Positions 53,001 through 64,000 of a stretch of DNA of 64,000 nt are shown here, piece by piece. This DNA comes from Begonia masoniana (Eukaryota; Streptophyta; Magnoliopsida; Cucurbitales; Begoniaceae): contig CM039508.1 of assembly GCA_022432975.1 (NCBI GenBank), forward strand, positions 49,813,646-49,877,645, given 5' to 3'. The notes below the pieces were generated by a model. It searched no databases and was not told the origin of the DNA. It saw only the letters and a program-made list of their open reading frames with translations. Every line of letters begins with the position of its first letter. Within the stretch, counting starts at the first letter, position 1. The position numbers were made by a program, and so were the translations under genes.

Positions 53001-53347
53001 CAATGCTATGAACTCGAACCTTCAAAAGGTCGAACATTTTGGTCAGCTGGATCAAACTGAGAGCATATTGACGATCCTTCTCGAGTTCGAAGGAGCTTCC
53101 ATACATCAAGGGATGTGATGATTTCAAATGTGCTTCCAAAGTCTCCATTTCTAAGTTCTCTAGTGGAAGCCATTACATAGCATCGTGGTAGATATCACAA
53201 AGCATTGCCCTCGCCTTTTTCCTCTCATCTCCATGCTCGTATAAGAGACTCACCAGAGTATCCATCAATGTCCAGTTGCTCTCTGGAAAGGTGGGCTTCC
53301 GAGGACCTAGCTCAGGCATGACTGTTGAGAAAAATACGAATGCAAGG
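53001..53347 (-). pseudogene. eIF3c: eIF3c remnant, central segment
   Basis: Minus strand: [35 protein letters not shown] and [12 protein letters not shown] match the middle of eIF3c; then a jump with a frame change to ATRELRNGDF and SLDVWKLLRT, and another to SLIQLTKMFDL and VHSIV. Against the intact protein about 150 residues are missing between the first two parts, and a smaller piece later. Stop and shifts are present, so it cannot encode a working subunit. Confidence 0.88.
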
Positions 53348-53531
53348 GCACGTGTCGCAAAAGTAATTAAGTGAATAAATACGAATCGAACCCACAATGA
53401 CTATTTCCACTAATTATTAAACGACTTTAATTTTATTTATAGATGAACAATGAAAATTTGATAATTTTGATTAAAATAATAGCAAGAGAACTTAATTAAA
53501 TAAACTATGTAAATGCAAAGATTTGCGTAAG

Positions 53532-54670
53532 TGTTGGCATTTGATTTTTTAGCAATATATTATGAAAATGATATTTTATTCCACGGTTTTTTTCAAATTG
53601 GTGATTTATTTCTTGGTGATCAAGAAATAGCTTATTCAGATTATGTGATGATATTATATAAGCAATCATGATGATTCTGTGGAAGAGAAAAATAAGGAAA
53701 CAATGATATTAGGAAAGTTATTGAAAAAGGTATATGCACTTGTTTTTTGGAAAACTTTTATTTGGAAAGCTGATTTGCTATAGATTTGACACAATTTGCT
53801 GGGCTTCGAGTTCCCATGATTAATGAGATGCTTTCCTGAATTTTTGGATGAATATCTGAGTTGTTATGGAAACTTTCATAAAGTGTCACACAACCGAATT
53901 TGTTAAGATTTATTTTCCTTATTTATTGCGGCGGTAAATCCGATTTGGTAACTGAACGAATTGAAGATATGGAAGTTACCAAGGCTATTTAAGGTTTTCG
54001 TTTTCTGTGAAAACTGATTGATGACGGAGTTTTGATTTTCGTGGGAAAAGCTTTATTCGTTTCTTGTGCCGTCGGTTTTCTTTCACTTTCATCGCTTCTG
54101 CGTTTGAGTTAGTGATTGTTTTACACACTCGACTTAATCTGTGGATTTCATCGTTCTACTGAGTGTGTTGTGTATTGCATCCGAGGACTTCGATCTGGTG
54201 TTCCAGGAGGTGTTCCAGGAGGCAATATTATTTGTTCTTCATTGAAGCTCAGTCTCGGGAGGAGGCTGCATCCGAACTCGGGAGGAGTTCTGTTTCTTAG
54301 ACAAGGGGAGCTTGTCGTTATTGATCGTGGGCGAGGGGATCTTGCCATAACACGGGTTTCGGGATGAACCAACAACAAGGGGATCTTGTTGTTATCTAGA
54401 TCTCGGGAGAGGTCGTTCTAAAGTCGAGGGGATCTCGCAAAAACAATTTCCTTGGGCAGGTTAGCTAGAGGCGGCGACAAAGATAAGGGGGAGTCTTTAT
54501 TTGTATAAGTCTGATTGTCTTGTAATTTCGTGAACTCAAAGAAATATTTTTATATATGGGCGTGGCCTCGCAGACGTAGGCTGGTTGCCGAACTGCGTTA
54601 CCAACCTCCTGTGTCATTTATTTCTGCGTTTTTATATTGACCATCATTGCATTTATCATCGGTGTCACAC
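53532..54670 (+). mobile_element. Copia-type solo LTR nested in LTR C
   Basis: Starts TGTTGGCATTTGATTTTTTA and carries the promoter-like CTATTTAAGG (about 53,984) and the Copia U5 phrase CAGACGTAGGCTGGTTGCCG then AACTGCGTTACC, ending near GGTGTCACAC. The left 5-mer is GTAAG and the sequence after the right end is GTAAC, nearly a target duplication. The right junction is messy: GTAACACCCT is present twice, then GTGTGACACC inverts the LTR's own end. No internal region follows. Confidence 0.65.
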
Positions 54671-55393
54671 GTAACACCCTGTAACACCCTGTGTGACACC
54701 GTAGAACTAATCGTAATTTTATTAAACTAAATTTGAATAAAGTTGTAGAATCTAACGAGAGAAAAATCTAGAGCTTTTGACTTCACCTTAATTAATCATG
54801 CTTAGTAATCCTACTCAATTTATTAATATTTATTCTTATGTGTTGATGGCAATTTCACAAATATATACTAATCTCTATCGAGCAATGACACACTTATCTA
54901 ACTAATAGATTATCACCTTTCAGTCTCAAACCCTAATAATTATTTTTTACATCTCGGTCTCAAAACAATCCTACGAACATGTTATTGTTTATCAGCAATC
55001 GCAAGCAATAAGAACAGTAATAATTCACTAATCACATAATTGGAATAGAACATCAATAACTTAAATTAAAGTAAATACCAAACCATCATAATTCTGCTAC
55101 ATCTTAGCTCTAGAGAAGAAAATTAGTTAATACTAGAATAACGAAAAGAAACAAGAATCAAAGTGATGATGTTCATAGTTGCAAAGAAAAAAGAGAGAGA
55201 AAACTATGCTTTTGAATGCGAATTCTTGACGGAAGCGATCTCCTTCTTTGTTCCTCTCTAGCCGTCTCCTCGATGATGATTGCCTCTTGGCCTCCTCCTT
55301 GATTTATAACTTAATTCTTGAGTAAATTCGGTGTTCATATAATCAACGGCTGAGATTATTTCGATTAAAATCTCTTAAATTGTATCTTTTAAA

Positions 55394-55622
55394 ACGCGGC
55401 AGCCAATTGATCCCCTTGTGTAGTAGATTAATCGACTCAGACATGAAATTAATCACCTATAATATGGAGATCAATCGGCACCCTCTCGGGTTTATAACTT
55501 CAAAATCGTCGATTTTTTAACGCATTAGCAGATTGATCTCCTTGTGTAGGAGATTAATAGCCTCCAATATGGAGATCAATCGACACTCTCAGGTTTGTAT
55601 CTCCAAAATTGTCAAATTTTTC
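55394..55622. repeat. two diverged tandem units in LTR C
   Basis: A unit with TTGATCCCCTTGTGTAGTAG, ATATGGAGATCAATCGGCAC and TTATAACTTCAAAATCGTCG (55,394-55,516) recurs at 55,517-55,622 as TTGATCTCCTTGTGTAGGAG, ATATGGAGATCAATCGACAC and TGTATCTCCAAAATTGTC. Units are about 123 and 106 bp. Confidence 0.75.
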
Positions 55623-55800
55623 CTCATGATGCACCAGAATTATCTAATTGTCTTTGTTGAAACTCTAACCTGTTATATTTCATTAATCTGGGCACTTATA
55701 CAAAAAATGTCAAATTTTCATAATCACTCGAGAAAAACTTATCTCTAACTATAAATGAGTATAAATAAGTGTGTAAATTACACACTTATCAATGTCAACA

Positions 55801-57290
55801 CAAGGAGAATGGCCCTTAGTTTCTTATACTGCTACAGACACGTCAACGGCTCCTCCACCGTCTCCATCATCGGCCTGTTCAGCCAATTTCTTCATGTTAT
55901 CATAGACTTCCTGAGGTTTGTAATAAAAAAGTTCGAAGCGTCTGAGAGAGACCTTTGAAGCTGCCTTCAAATCCCATAATACTTTCTAAATATTCCTGCA
56001 CATTTTGAGCAAGTACTGATAATAACGGTTCGACTCTGAGTCTCTCGGCATACTCGCGTGTATGTGGATCAGTGCATTGTAAACTCTAGAAAAACTGAAG
56101 AGTCTATTCTTTCTAAGAAGCCACCAGATTTCCCCAAACTCGTATTTTTAAGATATAGTCAGATCCCTTCGGGCTTTCATTCTCGTCCAATTCACCCACT
56201 TCATCCACCACAATATTAGGACTGTCTACTAGAATGTCAATAATAAAAAGCACATTCTGCACACATTTATGGGCATGTGTCCATTAAGTCCTGGATTGAC
56301 ATCAAACGGAGCATCCACAACACTAAAAAGGATCTCAAGCTTTTGAACAGGGGTCTTAACAACTTTGGTTTTCCGGTTCCTTCACGGTCTCTTGCAGCCA
56401 CAACCTCTTTAAACTTCTTGTTCACCGTATCCCACGTGATTTCACTTGGATTCTTAAACTGCTTGTCAATGAGCTTATCTTTCTTGCTCAACTTCTTCCC
56501 CCAAGTCCCATCAGCTTCTTCTTCATCGTCTTTTTAATCTTCAGATCCTGACACAACCAATTTGGAAGGATCTTCTTCAGACTCTGAATCAGTCTCTTCT
56601 TCCTCATCCTTATCTACCTTGCTAACAGGATTCTCCCTGTACTTGTTGATTGGCTCTTGATACTGCTTGTTCTTCTTCTTCAGCTTCTGCTTCATTGAAT
56701 TCAAAGCCTTGGCGTTACTACTACTCATCTTTTTCTTTGCCTCCTTGTTTGCCAATGACTGGTTCAGAAAGTCTTCCAGCATGACAAGTGCTTTGATGTA
56801 AAGAGAGGGGATCTTTTCTGACTCTGTGATGCGTGACTTTCTCGAGCTGTTTGTTTATCTTATCAAATCTCCTGTAAGCACGCCCAATCATTGATCTTCA
56901 CAGCATTTTTCATCTGGTCGACAGCAGCCAACATCTCGTCAAAATGTGTATCTTTAGCTGAGCTGATGACCCGTTTTTGGTCATCAGAATCATCACTGTC
57001 ACAAGCATTATGCAGGTACTTGTGTACAGGATCATCGGTCGTAACTCACCCACGTCCACATTATCAATGTCCTCCTCATCGTAATCACTTTCCCCTTCCT
57101 CAGAATCACTGCCACCCTATGAAAATCAACAAATAAAACATTTGAGTCGACAGCGCAAAAAATTAGTTCCACATGATATAGGACAGTAACACTATATATT
57201 AATAAAAATACAAAAGTTACATCTTTCAAAGCAAGAAATATAAATATTTAGAAATAAATGTCAAACCTGGGTCCAGAATTTTGATGCCAT
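55801..57290 (-). pseudogene. eIF3c: eIF3c remnant, N-terminal segment with first intron
   Basis: Decayed copy of translation initiation factor 3 subunit c. The start at 57,290 gives MASKFWTQ, a 150-base GT-AG intron (57,117-57,266), then GGSDSEEGESDYDEED. Recognisable afterwards: [50 protein letters not shown], a Lys-rich stretch, [40 protein letters not shown], then fragments down to [20 protein letters not shown] at the border of LTR C. Frames change many times, a TAA follows GSED, and pieces of the family sequence are missing. The retained intron and leader mean it is a duplicated or dying gene, not a retrocopy. The whole locus spans 48,542-57,290. A functional copy is expected elsewhere in the genome. 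Confidence 0.92.
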
Positions 57291-58918
57291 TCTCTGTTAA
57301 GGTTAATATAACGCGGAAATTATATATCTGCAAAGAAGCAAGTGAACATCAGAAAGAGTATCAAACCAAAGTTTCCAAATAAATCAATATCGTTTTCCAA
57401 AAATTACAATTTATTCCGATGGAAAAAACTCATTCCGCCATTAAGCAAGCATTACTAGTGGAATCTATCATAGATTGCACACAAGAAAAGTTTCAGAGAC
57501 TCAGCGAAACAAAGGAATCAGAAATTGAATCCCGAAATTCACTGCGAAAGATGGAATTATAGAGCTTGAAAGGTTTTCAAGATGCAATTCGTCAAGCACC
57601 TGTAACTTGTAAAACTAAAGTGAAGTCTCAACGCACCTGTACAGAGAGAGGAAGAGAGAGAGAGAGATAAACTCGTTGGGAAAGCTTGCTGGAAATTCGC
57701 ACAGAGATGGAGAAGTATGAGCAGAGTCGGAAGGAAGGATTTGGCGGGCTCCGCTCAGATTTCGCTGAACTGAAGAATTATAAACCTACAAAAACCCGAG
57801 GAACGAAAGCGAAAGCATCAACGGTTTACTTCTGTTCATTGGGTCCTATCAAGACTAAACCGAACCCAAAACGAAAATAATCGGTTCGTTTTTTTAATTT
57901 TGAAACAAAACCGAATCCGTTATTTTAATCTCCATATAATAAATTAATTAATTATAATTTATTACATTAATTATATTTTAATTATTTAATTTAATTTTCA
58001 TAAAATTCACGCTTTAATTAGTATAAAAATTATTGAAATACAAAAATAAATATTCAATTAATGGCAAAGTCGTTGGCAGCTGGAGTGTTGGACTTCTTGC
58101 AACATTAATAAATCTGCCATTAATGCAACAACTATAAGGTTTGTGTGTAATTAAATACGGAAAGTGTGGGCAAAACAGTCAGACAAAAACACAAATAACT
58201 AGAAATCTAAGCTCTGAACATACGTCATCGTGACGTCACTACCACCGCCAGTGGTCCAGTACCACTACTATCTCTCTGTTACCCACCATTGCTAATGCTG
58301 TTAGTAGCACTAGCAGAGCCCAGAGGTTTAAGAGAGGGACAGTTGGGTTGAGACTTCCATTGATTTTCTACGTCAGAGTTCGGCGAGATGAAAACTAGGA
58401 AGAAAAGGTGATTTGTTATCTTGTTCTTGTTCTCTTCACAGTGACGATATTCCTTTTTGGATTTAATCATTGCTTTTGCTTCTTCATTTTATCTTGTTAC
58501 ATAAAGTGCGAAACAAAATTTCGATTTTCGTCGGATTTGATTTTGGTGCTTGAGGTTAATAATGGAGGAATTTTGATTCCTTCTTTTGCTCTGTGTTTGC
58601 TTTTTCTCGCCGCTACTTCCTTCTTCGATCGATTTTGACTGGCTTTCGAATGAACTAGCTTAAAATTTTGGAATCTGCGTATTTGTTTTCAAGCTTCTTT
58701 AACAGCGCTGAAGGAGAAGCAGAAACGGAAACAGATTTCCCGGGGAAATTAGCTGTTGCTTTTTTGTTTTTGACAATGGTTTCCGAGATAATCGTTTCGC
58801 AGATTACCTTCTGCTAACGAAACAAAACCTTTTACCCAGTCAGAGCAACTGAAAGTCATTCTCTCGATAGCAGATTTTAAGCTCTTTTTGATAGAATTGA
58901 AGAGGGAATAGTGCAGAA
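57291..58918. other. region between eIF3c remnant and bHLH gene
   Basis: On the left are the old eIF3c leader and promoter, with a GA microsatellite at 57,653-57,668. At 57,857-57,925 is a CGGTTCG-type repeat and at about 57,935-58,070 an AT-rich block with TATAATTTATTACATTAATT. The right part is the bHLH promoter and leader; reading frames there (58,408-58,638) look spurious. Confidence 0.4.
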
Positions 58919-61047
58919 ATGGAATCAGATCTTAACCAACACCATAATGTCCACCATCAGAAACAAACGAACTCCAGTTTAACACGATATAAATCGGCAC
59001 CGAGCTCGTATTACTCAACTCTCATGGATAGAAAATTCTGCGAGCAGTTCTTCAACCGTCCCTCCAGCCCTGAAACAGAGCAAATTTTTGCTCGGTTCAT
59101 GGGCGCGAGCGATGACATTCAGGGTAATCTTCCTGAAGATGAGCAAAGGAGCAATATCGGCAACTATGGAGACTTGCTTCACAGGGTTGTTTATCAGAAA
59201 CCACCGTTGGAGGAAAAGGCTCCAAACTCAGCAATCGAAGGATCTTTTTCAATACTTACAAATAGGTCTCCACAATTGCCGATGAAAACAAATTGTGGCG
59301 GAAACTCAAATCTTATTAGGCAGAGTAGCTCACCTGCTGGGTTTTTCTCCGATGTAAACATTGACAATGGTATGTGTTTAAGCTTTTCCGCCTTCTTATT
59401 ATGAATTTTCTTCAATTTCTTGTTGGTTGTTGTGGAAAATCTGAACTATTTTTTTAAGATTACAGTTAATTAGATTTTCTATAGTTTGGTTGGGAAGATT
59501 TTGGTGTAACCTTCTTGTAGTTTTTACTATTTGCATCTAGGAGTTTGTACATAAATCTATGTGTCTCGCTTTTGTGTGGATGGGAATGAAAATTATCTTG
59601 ACATTCTTTATGAACACAAACCATGACATTCTTAATTTACCAAATTGGCAGGCTATGGTGGTTTGAGAGGCGGGGGAAATTTTGGAGCGGGAAATAGTAC
59701 TAACGAAGAACCATCTTTTCTTTCTTCTAGGCTTATGAGTCCTATACCTGAAATTGAGGATAAAAGCCACGCAGAATTGCCAATATCTCGTTGGGATGAT
59801 CTTGCAGTTTTCTCTGATGATATCAATGGTGAGGAAGGGCTTGGAGATGATGATGAAAAGGCATTCTCTAATCCAAACCCTTTACATTCTTCAATACCCT
59901 GTCCATGTGTGGGTGCGTGCTCGTGGGTCTAATGATTTGCCTCAATGAGGCTGCCTCGCTCAATGTTCTAGAATATTGATGTGACAACATTGAGTGAGAC
60001 ATCCTGACTCACTCAATAATCTCTCTTGTGTGGGGGGGCGTTTGGCCTGTGTGTGCGTGGGTGTGATTTTGTTTGTGGTAGATGAGATGATTTTATTATG
60101 CAAATGATTCCATTGAGCTTGTTTTGCATGATAGATGACATTTTTTGCTGTTGTGGATCAGAATCCAGGGAGTGAGAATCGTCTTCTTAAGTTGGCTCAT
60201 CACCTGAGTTTGCCCAATACCTCAGCAGAAATGCGTTCCGTTGACAAGTTCTTGCAATTTTCAGATTCTGTCCCTTGTAAAATTCGTGCAAAGAGAGGTT
60301 GCGCTACTCATCCTAGAAGCATTGCCGAACGGGTAGGTTTGTATTTTGGCAGTTTAATTTTTTCGATATCGAGTATGGTTAATGCCATCGAAAATTATGA
60401 TTTTGCAACTTACAAGTTAAAATTATCCACTACATCTTATTCATACCGGATTTCCCCTTGATCACTCTAACAATTTGTAAAATCAGCTTCGAGAAGTAGG
60501 CACTTGTAGATTTAACGCATCATTGATTGCCGTATTATACTTATTTTCTCGTGTCGAAAATAAATTGAGATGTTAAATCATGGTGGAAAGTTTTCTGATT
60601 CATTTTGATCTCGTTTCAGGTGAGACGAACGAAAATAAGCGAAAGAATGAGAAAATTACAGGACCTTGTACCAAACATGGATAAAGTAAAAGCACCATGG
60701 CTCAATTACCTTCCCTCTTCTTCGTTTGTAGTTTTCCATGGAGGTTTGAAACTTCTCTCTTTCTTTTGCTCTTTTTCTCAGCAAACAAACACATCAGACA
60801 TGCTAGATTTGGCTGTAGAATACATTAAAGATCTTCAAAAACAAGTCCAGGTATGACTCTTTGATTCTAAACAGACCCGATCTATCATTGAACTGCACAA
60901 TTTTTCAAGAATTGTAATTTTGAGAGAAATTGAAAAATAGCTTCCATTTTTAATGTTAGTAAACTTTGTCCTGTCTTTTGGATCTATTTGCAGACACTTG
61001 CTGATGATCGGGTAAGGTGTAGGTGCTCCACCAAGCAGCCGCAATAG
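58919..61047 (+). CDS. FBH-type bHLH transcription factor
   Basis: Nuclear bHLH factor of the subfamily that includes FBH1-4/AKS (bHLH80, 81, 122, 128-130), regulators of CONSTANS and stomatal opening. Exons: 58,919-59,369; 59,652-59,908 (donor uncertain); 60,162-60,332; 60,620-60,685; 60,782-60,850; 60,994-61,047, about 355 residues. The Ser-rich N-terminus has the family's SSYYSTLMDRKFCEQFF-like and SSPAGFFSDV motifs; the C-terminus reads KIRAKRGCATHPRSIAERVR, RTKISERMRKLQDLVPNMDK, then TSDMLDLAVEYIKDLQKQVQ. The His-Glu-Arg positions of the basic region are H-x-x-SI-AER-x-RR, so DNA binding to E-boxes is expected. Splice sites other than the exon 2 donor are clear GT-AG. If exon 2 ended elsewhere a few residues of the middle would change. 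Frame intact. Confidence 0.9.
59955..59998. repeat. hairpin in the bHLH second intron
   Basis: CTCGCTCAATGTT (59,955-59,967) and AACATTGAGTGAG (59,986-59,998) form a 13-bp stem with one G:T pair around an 18-base loop. The word CTCAATG or its complement recurs further out on both sides (CCTCAATGAGG at 59,939, CACTCAATAAT at about 60,012), so the structure may be part of a larger foldback. Confidence 0.5.
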
Positions 61048-62283
61048 CAACTAAGCCCGTGACACTTATTTTTTACTATTATTATTTTATTTTATTTAGT
61101 ACAGCTGTTGGAATATGAAAATGTGTACTCATAAGTAAACACTAAAGATGTACACTTTGTATAGAAACTCGAGTGAAACTGAAAATAGTACTGTAAGAGT
61201 TTGGTGTGACCCGAATTCTAGTTAGGCTGGGTACATCCGTATATCAATAGTAGAGTTCTGTATTTTCTATATTTATTGATGTTTGAGTTGCAAAATTTAT
61301 TTGTATTACGATTTTTTATTAGTGATTTTCTCATTGCAAGTGATTTTTTTCTGAAATAATTTTTAATGGTATCTCTATTCTTTTGTTTTTTATTTATTTA
61401 TTATTATTAGCGTTTGATTCTTAATCAGCGTAATTGGTCCTAAATTATTCTGAGTAGTCATCCCCAAAATTCTGACTTTTTTATGGGATGATGAATCAAT
61501 TTGGGAGATTAATGTTGGCCCTTCTCTCTAGCAAGTCTTGTTTATTGGAGGAAATAAATAGCTGCGAACATGAAATGAAACGTTATACAATATAAAACTC
61601 AAGAAGCTAAATTAAGTTTATCAGACGACATTCTTGGGTCTGGCAAATTTCTCGGAAAACATGTCGGATTCCAAACAAAGGAAATAGAAGAATCTAGAGT
61701 AAACTAAATCTCCGCGAGCTTTATTGGAAGTTATTGAAAGTAAATTATTTAATATTTATATTATTTATTTAATGATGAAAATTGAATTGTCAAAACAATA
61801 ATTTAATTTGAGAATTATAATATTTTTTTATTAAATTAATGAATAAATTGAGAAAATTCTAGGAAATGAGTTTTATCTGTATATTCCAAACTGGTCACAT
61901 CTACCAATTCTACGTCATTGACTCTCGCGTCTAGTTCATCCTTCTCCCAGCAGATCAACTCTCCCTCCCACGGCGCCGTCTCCTGGGTCAGTTCTCACGC
62001 ACACCTTCGTTTTCCTCTATTGGTAGTACGATCCAATAGCTTCTCGCCACGTCACTCGGCTAATCACCCTGTCAAAACGTGCCGTCTGTAGCCTTTGTTC
62101 ATTAAAAACTGCTCTCCTTTCAATTCCGATTGTTCGTTTATTTATTCTCTCTCACCTATTTTGTTTAAAGTCTGCGCTCCCCCTCTTCTCTCTCTACGTT
62201 CGCCCGATTTTTTTGTTTCCTCCGATTGAGTCTTTCGTTTTTTCTGCGATCGTGAAGGGGAGGAGACTGGGGAGAGGTTGAGA
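61048..62283. other. region between bHLH and the last gene
   Basis: bHLH 3' untranslated region, then at about 61,200-61,240 GTGTGACCCGAATTCTAGTT and AGGCTGGGT, a diverged match to the start of the solo LTR at 23,143. From 61,900 GC rises and CT-rich stretches (62,186-62,195) mark the leader of the next gene. Confidence 0.4.
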
Positions 62284-62695
62284 ATGCCTATGGACGGAAT
62301 ACAGTCCAGTCCGGAGAGCCAAAGCAGCAGACTCGTAGTTCTATCCATTGATTGTCTTAAAGGAAGCTCCAGAGCCGATGAATGGACCGGAGATATGCTC
62401 CAGACCGGAGATATTGTCGAAGAGCTTCAAATCGGCTCCTCTCTGTATGTGAAATCGGCGTTCAAATACGACCGGGCTGGCATCCAGAAGCTTCTTCATA
62501 CCTCCTTCAAAAACAAGCAGACTTCCATCGTCGTTCGCGTTCGCCGTGGCCGAGACGAGTTCTCTGAGTTGCAGGCTTGCATCGTCCCCAACGAATCTGC
62601 CGGAAAGAAGCAGTACGTTCTCCGCTCGATCACTGACCCAAACTATGCCGTCGGATTCGTCCATCGGACCGAATCCGACTGTTTCAATCTCCAAG
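62284..62695 (+). CDS. conserved plant protein, first exon only
   Basis: The first exon of a plus-strand gene encodes 137 residues and ends at a GT donor (CTCCAAG|GTTCGC). It starts MPMDGIQSSPESQSSRLVVL, then WTGDMLQTGDIVEELQIGSS, QTSIVVRVRRGRDEFSELQA and SAGKKQYVLRSITDPNYAVG. I recall this pattern from a long, plant-wide protein of undetermined function, but cannot name it with confidence. It is acidic-basic and soluble, with no signal peptide. No second exon is recognisable in the remaining 1.3 kb, so the gene runs past the window. A second Met lies two codons downstream. Confidence 0.75.
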
Positions 62696-64000
62696 GTTCG
62701 CATCTCTCGCTTTCTCATCTTTTATGACTATTCTTTAATAATTAATTATTATCTTCGGGAACATGATGATACTGATAATAAGAAGCTCAATGATGCTAAT
62801 TCTATATATTTGTGCGAAAAGAAAAATTTTAGTGATAACTTAATTTAATTTTGAAAGGTTAATATAGTGATCTATTAAAATCACGAACGTGTTTGCTTAA
62901 AAACAATAGATGATGACTTAATTATTATGATTCTGTTCTTTGTCAGATTAGAATAGAATAGCATTTGGGAGAAGCATTTTATGTCACATTGTTACATATC
63001 TTTTTCTTACTTTTTCTAATTTGTGATTTGAGAAAATAATCTAAAAATATTCTGTATGATTTGTTAGTATTAATTGTACTTTTAAGTATTTTTAGTAAAT
63101 TAGAACAACAATGTGGCTGGTCTTCAAATAATCACTTCTGATTTTTCTATCATTAGATGACCCTCAATTGGTGATATTTTTATTGACATTACAAAACTGA
63201 AAAAAAAAATTCAAATATTTTGACTATATTTTGTTAATCATTTTTATTTCTCTATACATACATGCACCTCAAGAAGAATCGCATTTAGATATTTTGAAGC
63301 ATGCTTTATTTGTTTTTGTGTTATATGTTTTATAAGCTGGTGATCAACTAGGCATTTCGGTGTCTTATTGAGAGGTCCATTGGGTATAGTGACGAGTGAC
63401 CTTATATATGGTTGATTTTCTGTGCTTTATTTTTCACTTTGTAGTTATAGTTTTATTCTAATTTATCTTATTTCATTCATATTGTTGTCCAAAAATAAAG
63501 AAAATAATTAGATTTATCTTCAATCTAGGCTTAAAATTTTCAAATAGACTATAATTTAATAGAATAATTTAAGAGTAATGTCATATTTACTCTGTTATTT
63601 TACTATTTTAAAATACTTTTTGACTTATCAAATAATAATTGTCTAATTAATGTAACAAATTATAAATAGTTAATATATTATATTAATTGTACTGATAATT
63701 TTGTAAGCGAGTAATTTAAGATAGCTGAACGAGAGATAGTGAAAATGTGAAATTAGTCTAATCCCTAATTTAACTATTTAAATTCACATTGTACAAGTTT
63801 TAATAAATATATTTTTATTAAAAAAAAGGTAAAAATGGGTAAATTTAAAAAGTGTTCTAGTTGTAATATAATATTCTATTATTATTCTCAGCCACATAAA
63901 AGCATAATGATTATGAGCACTAAAAGTACAATATTGACGAAAAGGTTGACCGTGAAACGTAGAGCATATTGCTGCCTAACGTTGACCAGTTTCATTTGTG
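62696..64000. other. first intron of the last gene, with repeat copy
   Basis: AT-rich sequence, probably intron. At 63,580-63,720 it contains a copy of the MITE-like family (ATACTTTTTGACTTATCAAA, TAATTAATGTAACAAATTAT). No exon seen up to the window end. Confidence 0.45.

Larger units (their letters stand above)
53348..55800 (-). mobile_element. gypsy-like LTR C in the eIF3c remnant, with nested LTR
   Basis: On the minus strand it begins TGTTGACATTGATAAGTGTG then TAATTTACACACTTATT, and ends with GTGGGTTCGATTCGTATTTA and TTTTGCGACACGTGC, phrases of plant gypsy LTRs. A 5-bp duplication CAAGG flanks it (53,343-53,347 and 55,801-55,805), although the right end is not the canonical CA, so the exact limit is probable, not certain. 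Without the Copia LTR nested in it, it is about 1.3 kb. Host eIF3c sequence lies on both sides. Confidence 0.68.

Noticed and set aside
54116..54378. Overlapping 83- and 76-codon frames
   Set aside because: Both lie in the nested Copia LTR, where GGGGATCTTG-type repeats keep frames open by chance.

Overview
The window is nuclear DNA from a flowering plant, almost certainly a eudicot. The evidence is GT-AG introns in an AT-rich background, plant-only families (PLETHORA, FBH-type bHLH, trihelix, PLS-class PPR, A20/AN1 SAP, extensin), plant LTR and TRIM elements, and a plastid DNA insertion. I see no bacterial or viral operon, CRISPR array, rRNA or convincing tRNA. No previously undescribed system is supported by the sequence.

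Layout. 1-2.9 kb: gene-poor, AT-rich, with two foldback elements. 2.9-5.05 kb (+): ASH2R/TRAUCO, the ASH2-like SPRY subunit of the H3K4 methyltransferase complex. 6.6-11.1 kb (+): RRP45/CER7, an exosome subunit. 12.2-14.6 kb (-): Y14, an exon junction complex subunit, head to head with a tiny PIG-Y gene (15.7-17.4 kb, +) for GPI-anchor synthesis. 18.0-19.3 kb: a degenerate chloroplast ndhB fragment and a complete TRIM element. 21.1-21.5 kb (+): a small coiled-coil protein. 22.4-23.5 kb (-): a broken extensin gene carrying a solo LTR. 24.5-25.1 kb: a 0.5-kb ATT microsatellite. 25.2-27.3 kb (+): a SLO1-type mitochondrial RNA-editing PPR gene. 31.2-32.6 kb (-): a trihelix factor. 34.9-35.4 kb (+): an A20/AN1 stress-associated protein. 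36.3-36.9 kb (-): a PRELI/UPS-like mitochondrial lipid-transfer protein. 38-43 kb: repeats and LTR debris. 45.3-47.5 kb (+): a PLETHORA1/2-type root stem-cell regulator. 48.5-57.3 kb (-): a decayed eIF3c gene broken by three LTR insertions, one of which holds a further nested LTR. 58.9-61.0 kb (+): an FBH-type bHLH factor. 62.3 kb onward (+): the first exon of a conserved plant gene that runs off the window.

The genes are ordinary independent loci rather than a pathway cluster. Several of them (RRP45, Y14, SLO1, eIF3c) serve RNA processing or translation, which I take as coincidence.

Two quality signals matter to any user. First, an uninterrupted run of 1,003 T (47,539-48,541) cuts the 3' end of PLETHORA on one side and the 3' end of the eIF3c remnant on the other; it looks like an assembly artefact standing in for real sequence. 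Second, three otherwise conserved genes (ASH2R, RRP45, SLO1) carry single-base frameshifts, two of them a T apparently missing from a short T run, as expected from insufficiently polished long reads. All assignments rest on reading the sequence and on remembered family sequences; no database search was run.
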